IMG/VR virus record: IMGVR_UViG_3300008113_000377
Span: 1-23,875 of that record
Length of the DNA stretch: 23,875 nucleotides
Reading direction: 5' to 3' (one strand)
Source of the DNA: a virus
The notes under the pieces were generated by a model. That model ran no database searches, was not told the origin of the DNA, and saw only the letters and a program-made list of their open reading frames with translations. Shown here in pieces: positions 9,307-15,888 of this stretch. Every line of letters starts with the position of its first letter. The first letter of the stretch is position 1. The position numbers and the translations under genes were made by a program.

Positions 9307-9980
9307 ATAATATTAATTTACCTGATTTGATTACTTCGGATATTTTTTCCGTAAATAATTTTGACGTTAAAGTTTATAGTGATTCTTGGGGAGATTTTTT
9401 AGTTATTGATGATTTTTGGACATATCCTGATAAAATACATGAGTTAGCTTTAAAAATACCAACGGTAAAATTGGCGGGAGCGTATGATGTTCCTTCTAAT
9501 GGAACGGAGTATTATGATGGTAGGTCACATTTTGTTTTTTACAAAAAAGAATTGTTTATATCTGTTTTAGAAGATATAGTAAGCAACTGTTTTAATTTAA
9601 TTCCTGTAGATGTATCAACAGAAAAAACATTTTTGTTGTCAAATAATTTATTTAATATAACGCCAGAATCATATTTAAAATATAGCAATTGTTACTACGG
9701 TCCTCATCAAGATGGTTCAAATACTATAGCAAGTATTACATATTTTAATAAAGAATATGATGATACCGATGGAACAGCAATTTTTAATAATCATGGATTA
9801 CATAAAACATCTCAATCGTGGGTAGATCATTCTGACGTAAATAAAATTGGATTTTTGCCAGCAAAATACAATAGATTAATTATATACGATGGTAATGTTC
9901 ATCATGCTTCAACAATAGGTCCGAGATGGATAACTGATATTAGACACACTATGGTTTACTTTATGGAGGTATATAAATAA
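9303..9980 (+). CDS. 2-oxoglutarate/Fe(II)-dependent oxygenase-like protein 4 (DUF6445-like)
   Basis: 225 residues. The pattern is more divergent but still oxygenase-like: His135-Gln-Asp137 in GPHQDGSN, a central strand SITYFN followed by a short DGTAIF (the usual GG is reduced), His200/His201 in DGNVHHAST, and Arg214 near the end. The arrangement resembles the DUF6445 family of predicted 2OG/Fe(II) enzymes; that match is from memory of the pattern. An ATGA overlap joins it to the previous gene. The last codons contain a canonical TATAAATA box for the next operon. It is the last of the four-gene block and is AT-rich like its neighbours. Confidence 0.65.
   Translation: MNNINLPDLITSDIFSVNNFDVKVYSDSWGDFLVIDDFWTYPDKIHELALKIPTVKLAGAYDVPSNGTEYYDGRSHFVFYKKELFISVLEDIVSNCFNLIPVDVSTEKTFLLSNNLFNITPESYLKYSNCYYGPHQDGSNTIASITYFNKEYDDTDGTAIFNNHGLHKTSQSWVDHSDVNKIGFLPAKYNRLIIYDGNVHHASTIGPRWITDIRHTMVYFMEVYK
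9972..9979 (+). promoter_or_regulatory. T4-type late promoter (TATAAATA)
   Basis: A perfect T4 late -10 box overlaps the end of the fourth oxygenase gene and ends 29 bases before the ATG of the small coiled-coil gene. T4 and cyanophage late promoters need only this element, read by a gp55-type sigma factor. Confidence 0.75.
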
Positions 9981-10008
9981 ATTAGTCACATCATTTTACA
10001 TTAACGAC

Positions 10009-10194
10009 ATGGACACTGAAACTCTCAAGAAAAATTTTGAAGAGCAGCTTGCTGCAACAGAAAAGCAAATTGCTGAACTAGAAGCAAATTTAGAAAAAGC
10101 AAAAGAGTATAAACTTAAGCTACAGGGGGGTCTTGAGACTTTAACTCTGCTCAATCCTCCAGAAGAAGCTGCTGAAGAATCCGAAGCAGAATGA
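10009..10194 (+). CDS. Small coiled-coil protein, function unknown
   Basis: 61 residues, acidic and lysine-rich, with no cysteine. Residues 5-45 form a continuous heptad-like helix (AATEKQIAELEANLEKAKEY); the tail is Pro/Glu/Ala-rich. It has its own TATAAATA promoter upstream and an intrinsic terminator directly downstream, so it could be a monocistronic late gene. Its position just before gp13 suggests a virion-assembly role, but nothing in the sequence shows a function. The overlapping minus-strand frame at 9996-10199 is its antisense shadow. Confidence 0.75.
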   Translation: MDTETLKKNFEEQLAATEKQIAELEANLEKAKEYKLKLQGGLETLTLLNPPEEAAEESEAE

Positions 10195-10198
10195 TTCA

Positions 10199-10233
10199 AA
10201 TCCCTATCTGCTAAATACAGGTAGGGATTTTTT
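10199..10233 (+). terminator. Intrinsic terminator with a late-promoter-like loop
   Basis: The arms AATCCCTATCTG (10199-10210) and CAGGTAGGGATT (10218-10229) pair over 12 bases with one G-T wobble around the loop CTAAATA. A T run follows (TTTTTT, 10228-10233). It lies just after the coiled-coil gene and insulates it from gp13. Confidence 0.9.
10211..10217 (+). promoter_or_regulatory. Possible late promoter box in the terminator loop (CTAAATA)
   Basis: The seven-base loop of the terminator is exactly CTAAATA and ends 30 bases before the gp13 ATG, the usual distance for late boxes in this window. The same bases could end one transcript and start the next. Confidence 0.5.
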
Positions 10234-10247
10234 GTATCTAAAAATAA

Positions 10248-11078
10248 ATGGCAAAGCCATCATCAAGACAGGAACTAATTGATTATTGTAAGCGTCAGTT
10301 AGGTGCTCCTGTGCTACAAATTAATATTGATGATGATCAAGTTGATGATATCATTGATACTGCTATTCAATACTATCAAGAGTATCACTTTGATGGTGTT
10401 GAAAGAATGTATCTTAAGCATCAATTTACTGCCGAAGATGAAGCAAGATTTCAAGAAACAAACGAGCTTTCTAGTACAGATGATCCAGATGGATCAACTT
10501 GGGAAAATAGGAAAAACTTTATTGAAGTTCCAGACCATGTAATTGGTATTCAAAAAGTATTCGGTGTTACTTCAAATCTTTCCGCTAATGAAATGTGGGG
10601 TTTGAGTAACCAGTATTTCCTTCTTGATATTTTTTCATTCTCATCTGGTTACACTTTTGGTAACTTTGATATGTCATACTATTATATGATCAAACAGTAT
10701 TTTGAAACTCTTGACATGGTTGTGAATACTGGTGGTCTTGTAGAGTATAGATATAACAAACGTCAAGATAGACTGTTTATTGATATTGATAGAAAAAGAG
10801 TTATTGAAGGAAGGTATTTAATTATTGATTGTTGGAGAGCTTTGGATCCAGCAGAATGGAATCAAGTATGGAATGATAGCTTTGTCAAGCGTTATGCTAC
10901 TGCTTTAATGAAGCGCCAGTGGGGACAAAACCTCATCAAATATAATAATGTTCAATTGCCTGGTGGCATTACATTAAATGGTCGTCAGATTTGGGAGGAT
11001 GGCGACAACGAAGTTAAAGATCTAGAAGCAAGAATGCTTACAGATTACTCCCTACCTCCAATGGATATGATCGGATAA
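10248..11078 (+). CDS. 13: Neck protein gp13 (head completion)
   Basis: 276 residues; T4 gp13 is 309. The N-terminus, with an ELIDYCKRQLGAPV-type helix then DDDQVDDIIDTAIQYYQEYH, is the conserved start of T4-like gp13. In T4, gp13 and gp14 form the neck that closes the DNA-filled head below the portal and lets the tail dock. It is followed after one base by gp14, gp15 and gp16, the T4 order, which makes the assignment strong. No good Shine-Dalgarno sequence is seen; an AT-rich leader (AAAAATAAATGG) directly precedes the start. Confidence 0.92.
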   Translation: MAKPSSRQELIDYCKRQLGAPVLQINIDDDQVDDIIDTAIQYYQEYHFDGVERMYLKHQFTAEDEARFQETNELSSTDDPDGSTWENRKNFIEVPDHVIGIQKVFGVTSNLSANEMWGLSNQYFLLDIFSFSSGYTFGNFDMSYYYMIKQYFETLDMVVNTGGLVEYRYNKRQDRLFIDIDRKRVIEGRYLIIDCWRALDPAEWNQVWNDSFVKRYATALMKRQWGQNLIKYNNVQLPGGITLNGRQIWEDGDNEVKDLEARMLTDYSLPPMDMIG

Positions 11079-11079
11079 G

Positions 11080-11952
11080 ATGCCTACCAGTCCTTATTTT
11101 CCAAGCTATTACGACGGTTATCAAGGTGAACAGGATCTAGTTCAAGATCTTGTTGACGAACAGATTAAACTGTTTGGTTCTGATATCTATTATCTACCAA
11201 GAATTTTACTCAAAGATAATACACTTGATGATTTGATTTATTCAAAATTTGAAGATCAATTTCAAATCGAAATGCTTTTACAGAACGTAGAAGGATTTGG
11301 TCAGTCAGAATTTATTAGTAAGTTTGGTCTTAAAGTAACTCAAGAAATTAAATTCCATGTTTCTTCTAGACGCTGGAGAGAAGAAGGAACTTCTTATGGT
11401 TTAGACGCTAGACCTTTAGAAGGAGATTTACTTTATTTCCCATTAACAAAAGACTTGTACGAAATTAAATTTGTTCAGGTAGAAGAAGTATTCTTCCAGT
11501 TTGGTCAATTACCTTTCTATTCCATTACCGCCGAAATCTATGAGTTTGGTAGTGATAAATTTGGTACAGGTATTAATGATATTGATCTCATTGAACAAAC
11601 AGTAAGTCCTGCTATTGATATTGTTTTTGTTGCTGGCAGCGGAAATGTAGATTACGAAATTGGAGAAACAGTAACCAGTCTTCTTTCAGATGTTACTGCT
11701 ACTGTAGCAGCTTGGAATCCTCTGACAAGAACATTAACAGTCATAAACAGATCAGGTACATTCATTGAAAGTGAGTTTGTCACTGGAGCCGATAGTGGTG
11801 CTCAATGGACTATTGAATCGTTCTCTACTTTAGAAGATCCTAATACCAACTACGAAGAAAATAAATATATTGAAGACGAGTCAGATGGTATTCTTGATTT
11901 CAGTGAAAGGAATCCATTTGGAGAGTATGGCAATTTTATGGATAGCTTCTAA
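11080..11952 (+). CDS. 14: Neck protein gp14 with an inserted beta-rich domain
   Basis: 290 residues; T4 gp14 is 256. The first ~175 residues match gp14 (YYLPRILLKDNTLDDLIY near residue 37, then the beta-rich core). Residues ~176-252 form an insert with IGETVT and a VAAWNPLTRTLTV strand that the shorter T4 protein would not need. After it the gp14 C-terminus resumes with an acidic ending (ILDFSERNPFGEYG). Role: with gp13 it completes the neck and tail-attachment site. The insert resembles one in gp18 of this phage. The stop shares one base with the gp15 start. Confidence 0.92.
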   Translation: MPTSPYFPSYYDGYQGEQDLVQDLVDEQIKLFGSDIYYLPRILLKDNTLDDLIYSKFEDQFQIEMLLQNVEGFGQSEFISKFGLKVTQEIKFHVSSRRWREEGTSYGLDARPLEGDLLYFPLTKDLYEIKFVQVEEVFFQFGQLPFYSITAEIYEFGSDKFGTGINDIDLIEQTVSPAIDIVFVAGSGNVDYEIGETVTSLLSDVTATVAAWNPLTRTLTVINRSGTFIESEFVTGADSGAQWTIESFSTLEDPNTNYEENKYIEDESDGILDFSERNPFGEYGNFMDSF

Positions 11953-12764
11953 TGTTAAGTACACATTTTTATAACGAGGCAATACGAAAAACTGTAGTTG
12001 GCTTCGGAACTTTATTCAATAATATTGAAGTTCAAAGAAAAGATCCTCAAACTAAAGAGGTAATTGAGGTACAAAAAGTTCCTCTTGCTTACGGTCCAAA
12101 GGATAAATTTATTGCTCGTATTGAGCAAAACATAGATCCTACTCCAGGTGCTCCATACGAGAATCTAAGAGTTCCTCGTATGTATTTTGAAATGACTGGA
12201 ATTAATTACGATGGAGCTAGAAAGGTAAGTCCAATTCAAAAGTATAAAACTATTATTGCTGATAATGGTAATGAGGTACGAGTACAATATGTTCCTGTAC
12301 CATATAACATTAATTTTGAACTTGGTATACTTGTTAAATCACAAGATGATGGACTACAGATTGTCGAGCAAATTCTACCATACTTTCAACCAAATTTCAA
12401 CATCACTGTTAACTTCATTCCAGACATGAATGAAAAGAAGGATGTTGCTATTGTAATGAACAGTGTTGATTTATCAGATGAGTGGGATGGAGATTACAAT
12501 AATCGTAGATCAATTGTATGGACTTTCCAATTTACTGCCAAGTCATACATCTACGGTCCCTTCAATCAATCTGATATTATTCGTAAGGCTATCATTTACG
12601 AAACTGTTGGAGATCTTTCTGAAAGCAAGAGAAATGCTAGAGTTACATATACTCCAAAAGCTTTAGAAGATTATAATGAAGATGGTGTTATTAATGCTTT
12701 GGATAATCCATTTGTAACAGCAGATGACGACTTTGGATTTAACGGTACTATTGATCCACTATGA
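11952..12764 (+). CDS. 15: Tail completion and sheath stabiliser protein gp15
   Basis: 270 residues, close to T4 gp15 (272). The N-terminal FYNEAIRKTVVGFGTLFNNI is typical of the family, and the central part carries NITVNFIPDMNEKKDVAIV. In T4, a gp15 hexamer caps the finished tail tube and sheath and forms the docking face for the neck. The gene is coupled to gp14 (TAATG, one shared base) and to gp16 (ATGA). No truncation is visible. Confidence 0.92.
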   Translation: MLSTHFYNEAIRKTVVGFGTLFNNIEVQRKDPQTKEVIEVQKVPLAYGPKDKFIARIEQNIDPTPGAPYENLRVPRMYFEMTGINYDGARKVSPIQKYKTIIADNGNEVRVQYVPVPYNINFELGILVKSQDDGLQIVEQILPYFQPNFNITVNFIPDMNEKKDVAIVMNSVDLSDEWDGDYNNRRSIVWTFQFTAKSYIYGPFNQSDIIRKAIIYETVGDLSESKRNARVTYTPKALEDYNEDGVINALDNPFVTADDDFGFNGTIDPL

Positions 12765-13180
12765 ACGAATTTGAAAAGAATATGGAACAGATATTTAATA
12801 TTGAAGTTGAAACTGAGATCACAGAAATTGTCGAAGCGGAGAAAATTCCTCCTATCAAAAAAGAAGATCCAGAAAAAGATTACGAATATACTAGAGGTCA
12901 ACTCTACGACCTCATAGAGAAGGGCCAGGAGGCCGTACAAGGGGCTTTAGAGGTCGCTCAGGAGTCAGGGCACCCTAGAGCTTACGAGGTCGCTGTGAAC
13001 GCTATGAAGCAGGTCTCAGACATGACTGATAAATTAATTGATCTCCAGAAGAAAATGAAGGATCTCGATGCCCCTGTTAAAGGCAAAGGACCAACTACTG
13101 TTAATAATACTATGTTTGTTGGATCTACAGCAGATCTTCAAAAGATGATCAAAGAGATGGGTAAGAAGTCAGAAGAATAA
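12761..13180 (+). CDS. 16: Small terminase subunit gp16
   Basis: 139 residues; T4 gp16 is 164. The central helices (YTRGQLYDLIEKGQEAVQ, then HPRAYEV and MTDKLIDLQKKMKDL) and the C-terminal NNTMFVGSTADLQKMIK correspond to the T4-like small terminase. That protein forms rings that stimulate and regulate the gp17 motor and help choose the packaging start. The N-terminal ~45 residues are acidic and poorly conserved. Codon use changes sharply at about 12901-13020, where GAG, CAG, AAG and GTC replace the A/T-ending codons used elsewhere. It is separated from gp17 by four genes, whereas T4 has the two adjacent. Confidence 0.9.
   Translation: MNEFEKNMEQIFNIEVETEITEIVEAEKIPPIKKEDPEKDYEYTRGQLYDLIEKGQEAVQGALEVAQESGHPRAYEVAVNAMKQVSDMTDKLIDLQKKMKDLDAPVKGKGPTTVNNTMFVGSTADLQKMIKEMGKKSEE
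12894..13020 (+). other. GC-rich patch with repeated AGGTC inside gene 16 (candidate packaging-site region)
   Basis: Hand counting gives 68 G+C in the 120 bases 12900-13019 (about 57%), against roughly 28-40% in lines I sampled nearby. AGGTC begins at 12895, 12951, 12987 and 13011; the longer GAGGTCGCT occurs at 12950-12958 and 12986-12994. A GGCC-AGGA-GGCC inverted repeat lies at 12923-12934. T4 has been reported to use sequence within gene 16 for packaging initiation, so a pac-like role is conceivable. The composition is observed; the role is inference. Confidence 0.4.
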
Positions 13181-13183
13181 ATA
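13176..13183 (+). promoter_or_regulatory. Weak candidate late promoter box (AATAAATA)
   Basis: AATAAATA overlaps the gp16 stop codon. It ends only 10 bases before the next ATG, which would leave almost no leader, so it may be chance in an A/T-rich junction. Confidence 0.3.
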
Positions 13184-13193
13184 AAAATAAAAA

Positions 13194-13817
13194 ATGTCTT
13201 ATATTAGACACGATATTAATAATAATCCAGTTTCTCCCCAACCAGGATCTAATACAGTTACTGTATTAGATAACTGTGAAGGATGGACTCCTATCACATA
13301 TGAAGTTTGGAATGCTGATTATGTTGCTAGAAATTCTGACAATACAGTAAGAACTCCTGGTACATATCAAGCTAGGAATTCTGACAATACAGTAAGAACT
13401 CCAGCAGCATATCAACGTCATGACATAAACAATGACCCAGTTGATATTTGTCCACAAGGAATAGGTAGTGATGATCCAGCAAATGCTGCTGAACCAGATG
13501 CTACAGCATGGGTATTGATGGATGGTCCTTTCTACAACACTCCAGGTGATCCAAATTCTGGATTTGTTGGAGGTCAAAGTTGGAGAAAGATGGCACCATC
13601 AGCACCAGTAAATGGAAAAACATCTTATATTTACGGCGATGAAACTGTAACTTGGACTGGATCAGAATGGCAATATGCCAATCTATATACAGGTGTAATT
13701 GCATCATCTTCTAGTAATGTTGTTTATCCATGGCTTGCTACATGGAGTGGTAATTATACTGGAGCAAAGATTACATCAGCATATGTAAAAACAACTAATT
13801 ACCCAGCGGTTCCATAA
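13194..13817 (+). CDS. Unrecognised repeat-containing protein, possibly a virion protein
   Basis: 207 residues, no recognised domain. The N-terminal third is a nested repeat: RHDINNNPV at residues 5-13, two back-to-back 15-residue units based on ARNSDNTVRTP, then RHDINNDPV again. The rest is rich in Gly, Trp, Tyr and Asn (for example ETVTWTGSEWQYANLYTG), which suggests a small beta-sheet surface domain. No signal peptide or membrane segment is seen. It lies between gp16 and a probable structural protein and shares one base with that gene, so the two are probably co-translated. A virion surface or fibre-like role is a guess. The start has no Shine-Dalgarno sequence, only an A-rich leader. Confidence 0.7.
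   Translation: MSYIRHDINNNPVSPQPGSNTVTVLDNCEGWTPITYEVWNADYVARNSDNTVRTPGTYQARNSDNTVRTPAAYQRHDINNDPVDICPQGIGSDDPANAAEPDATAWVLMDGPFYNTPGDPNSGFVGGQSWRKMAPSAPVNGKTSYIYGDETVTWTGSEWQYANLYTGVIASSSSNVVYPWLATWSGNYTGAKITSAYVKTTNYPAVP
13326..13415 (+). repeat. 45-base direct tandem repeat, two copies
   Basis: The copies at 13326-13370 and 13371-13415 are directly adjacent and nearly identical over their first 36 bases, diverging near the 3' end. They encode the two ARNSDNTVRTP-based 15-residue units. The unit is a multiple of three, so copy-number change keeps the frame. Confidence 0.9.
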
Positions 13818-15091
13818 TGGCACAATACAGTAAGCACTACAATAATTACCTACCACAGGAAAAAACCAACTTTGAAGTTGTGATGCTTGCCGATAACTAC
13901 GGCAACATCAACGCTGGAACTGGTGGCACAGCAACTGATGCCTTTGGTAGAAGCAGAATTGCTGAACCAGTAACACTCTTTGATAGTCAGCATCGTTATG
14001 AAGAGAATACTTACTGGGATACTAGTTTAAGTAATGGTGCTGATAAGCAATACAACATTCATGAAAGCACAGTATCACTTATCGTAAATGGCACTCTTAA
14101 CTCTAAAGTAGTTAGAGAAACAAAAAGAGTATTCACATATCAGCCTGGCAAATCGCTTCTGATAATGAATTCATTTGTTTTCAACGCTCAACTTGCTGGT
14201 CTTCGTCAAAGGATTGGATACTTTGGTGCTGATAACGGCATTTACTTTGAGAACGATGGCACAGGTAATTACATCGTGCTCCGTAGAAAACTCACATCTG
14301 GTGCTTATACAGAACAGAGAATAGCACAAGCAGATTGGAATGTAGATCAGTTTGATGGAACTGGTCCTACGTTGAGAACACTTGATATCTCAAAAGCAAA
14401 TATCTTCTGGTTAGATATTGAGTGGTTAGGTGTTGGTGATGTTCGTTGTGGATTTGTTGTAGATGGAAGAATGGCAATCGCCCATACATTCCATAATGAT
14501 AATGTCAATCCGACAACTTACATGACAACTGCTATTCTTCCTTTGAGATTAGAGATTGAGAATACTGCCGCTACTGGTGTAACTTCGACCATGAAGCAGA
14601 TTTGTAATACTGTTATTTCGGAAGGTGGATTTGAGAAGAAAGTAAAGAGAGCACATGTAGCTAGAGATGCTGATATCTCTGCTTTGACTACTGGATTTGT
14701 TCCAGTAATTTCATTCAGGTTGAATTCAAGTCACTTAGATGCTGTCATTATTCCAGATCTATTCCACGTATTCTCAACTGCCACAGGAAACTTTGAGGTT
14801 GTCATCATTCGTGGCGGAACCTTGAATGCTACTTCTTGGACATCACAAGGAAGAATTGAATATAACACAGATGCCACAACTATTACAGGTGGCACACACA
14901 CATCTCACTTCTATGTGGCAACCACACAACAATCTGGTGGTGTTGGTTCTGGTGAAGATGGATATAACTGGGATACTCAACTCACCCGTAACTTAGATGG
15001 CACAGCAGAGATCGTAACGATTGCTGCCAAATCATTAGATAATGCTGCTAAAAATATTCGTGGAGCAATCTCTTACTACGACCTAACATGA
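13817..15091 (+). CDS. Probable virion structural protein (phage family with N-terminal DAFGRSRIAEP motif)
   Basis: 424 residues. The N-terminal DAFGRSRIAEPVTLFDSQ, the central LDIEWLGVGDVRCGFVVDGR, and a following ICNTVISEGG resemble a family of uncharacterised virion proteins in marine and large phages; this is from memory of the pattern. The whole chain reads as alternating beta strands with few charged helices, like head-decoration or fibre-associated proteins. No enzyme motif, signal peptide or membrane segment is visible. It is coupled by a one-base overlap to the repeat protein before it and by ATGA to the gene after it. A structural role is likely; its place in the virion is unknown. 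Confidence 0.7.
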   Translation: MAQYSKHYNNYLPQEKTNFEVVMLADNYGNINAGTGGTATDAFGRSRIAEPVTLFDSQHRYEENTYWDTSLSNGADKQYNIHESTVSLIVNGTLNSKVVRETKRVFTYQPGKSLLIMNSFVFNAQLAGLRQRIGYFGADNGIYFENDGTGNYIVLRRKLTSGAYTEQRIAQADWNVDQFDGTGPTLRTLDISKANIFWLDIEWLGVGDVRCGFVVDGRMAIAHTFHNDNVNPTTYMTTAILPLRLEIENTAATGVTSTMKQICNTVISEGGFEKKVKRAHVARDADISALTTGFVPVISFRLNSSHLDAVIIPDLFHVFSTATGNFEVVIIRGGTLNATSWTSQGRIEYNTDATTITGGTHTSHFYVATTQQSGGVGSGEDGYNWDTQLTRNLDGTAEIVTIAAKSLDNAAKNIRGAISYYDLT

Positions 15092-15564
15092 AAAAGAAAG
15101 TACCTTCAGAAAAAGAAATTGCTAGAAAGCATAAAGTTTCTGTTGCTTACATTGTGAGACAAGCAGAAATTGGATCTACAGTGGAGCGTGAGCATGTAAC
15201 AACTCACGATGAAGCTTACGGTATTGCTTTACAACATTTAGACGAATTTCCAGATTACTACAAACATTTATTAGCCATGGAAAAGAAACTTAAAGCAGAA
15301 AATAAAAAGAAAAAATCTTACAAAGAAATGAAAGAATCTCTTTTTGAGAATCATATTGATGTTGCTATGGGGAGAGAACTCGATGATGAGGGAGCAATGA
15401 TTATGAATCAAATTGAAGAAATCAAGCATTGCTGTGATCGTCTTAAAGCTTCTATTAAGTCGCCAACAATGCAGGTTCCTGGTTGGGTTCAATCCAAAGT
15501 AACACTTGCTGCTGATTACATGGATTCAGTTGCTTCATATATGGATAACAAGCACGAAGGGTGA
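15088..15564 (+). CDS. DUF5661-like protein between the terminase genes
   Basis: 158 residues. Residues ~17-68 (EREHVTTHDEAYGIALQHLD, then EFPDYYKHLLAMEKK) match the DUF5661 pattern of a Glu-x-x-His, then IA-x-x-HL-x-E-x-PDYY. A lysine-rich linker follows, then a helical C-terminal module with VPGWVQSKVTLAADYMDSVA that I associate with several marine T4-like phage proteins. Function is unknown. Its place upstream of gp17 could tempt an annotator to call it gp16, but the true gp16 is at 12761. It overlaps the previous gene by ATGA. Confidence 0.75.
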   Translation: MKKKVPSEKEIARKHKVSVAYIVRQAEIGSTVEREHVTTHDEAYGIALQHLDEFPDYYKHLLAMEKKLKAENKKKKSYKEMKESLFENHIDVAMGRELDDEGAMIMNQIEEIKHCCDRLKASIKSPTMQVPGWVQSKVTLAADYMDSVASYMDNKHEG

Positions 15565-15651
15565 GGATTTCTTAACATAACTTTAGTAACTATTGTTACA
15601 CCACAAACACCTGATCCTAAATACAATATTAACCGTCTCAGGGTGATACTT
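15565..15651 (+). other. 87-base intergenic region with a weak hairpin
   Basis: The one notable gap in this stretch. It holds a short palindrome, GTAAC-TATT-GTTAC (15586-15599), without a T run, then a CTAAATA box. It is more likely a leader or promoter region than a terminator. Confidence 0.4.
15617..15623 (+). promoter_or_regulatory. Possible late promoter box (CTAAATA)
   Basis: CTAAATA followed by C, as in the gp13 terminator loop, ends 28 bases before the ATG at 15652. It could drive the small cysteine protein together with gp17. Confidence 0.5.
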
Positions 15652-15888
15652 ATGGATACCAAAACTTGTCCCAAGTGTGGGGCTCAGTGGATCGGCGGTC
15701 AGCATTTCTGGACTGGCACAAACAAGAAAGGTGATGAATCAGAACTAGCATCTCTTGTTTGTGACAAATTTGGAGACGATACTTGTGTCAATCCATGTAA
15801 AGGAACTACTGACGGTAAAGGATGGGAGAACAGGTTAAATAATATGGATGCTATTGATAAAGATATAAAGAGGACTTTGGATGAGTAG
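15652..15888 (+). CDS. Small four-cysteine, possibly zinc-binding protein
   Basis: 78 residues from the ATG at 15652. A GTG three codons upstream (15643) is in frame, but AGGG at 15640-15643 is ideally spaced for the ATG and would overlap the GTG. The N-terminus reads TCPKCGAQWIGGQHFW. Two more cysteines near positions 36, 44 and 48 (the last two in DDTCVNPCKG) follow, giving a CxxC knuckle plus later Cys residues typical of a zinc ribbon. Similar small proteins sit near gp17 in cyanophages as I recall them. It overlaps gp17 by 8 bases, so translation is probably coupled. A regulatory or packaging-related role is conceivable but unsupported. Confidence 0.75.
   Translation: MDTKTCPKCGAQWIGGQHFWTGTNKKGDESELASLVCDKFGDDTCVNPCKGTTDGKGWENRLNNMDAIDKDIKRTLDE

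Noticed and set aside
11861-11867. ATAAATA inside gp14
   Set aside because: About 85 bases before gp15 and inside coding sequence; chance is likely in AT-rich DNA.
13326-13415. Possible CRISPR-like or mobile repeat
   Set aside because: Two directly adjacent copies with no spacers, in frame within a gene: an ordinary protein tandem repeat.
15088-15564. Assignment of this gene as the small terminase because it lies just upstream of gp17
   Set aside because: The gp16 signature (ring-forming helices and VGSTADLQK) is in the gene at 12761-13180; this one has a DUF5661-like pattern.
15586-15599. GTAAC/GTTAC hairpin as a terminator
   Set aside because: Only five pairs, A/T-rich and no T run after it.
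15643-15651. Upstream GTG start for the four-cysteine protein
   Set aside because: It would overlap the AGGG ribosome-binding site that is well spaced for the ATG at 15652.
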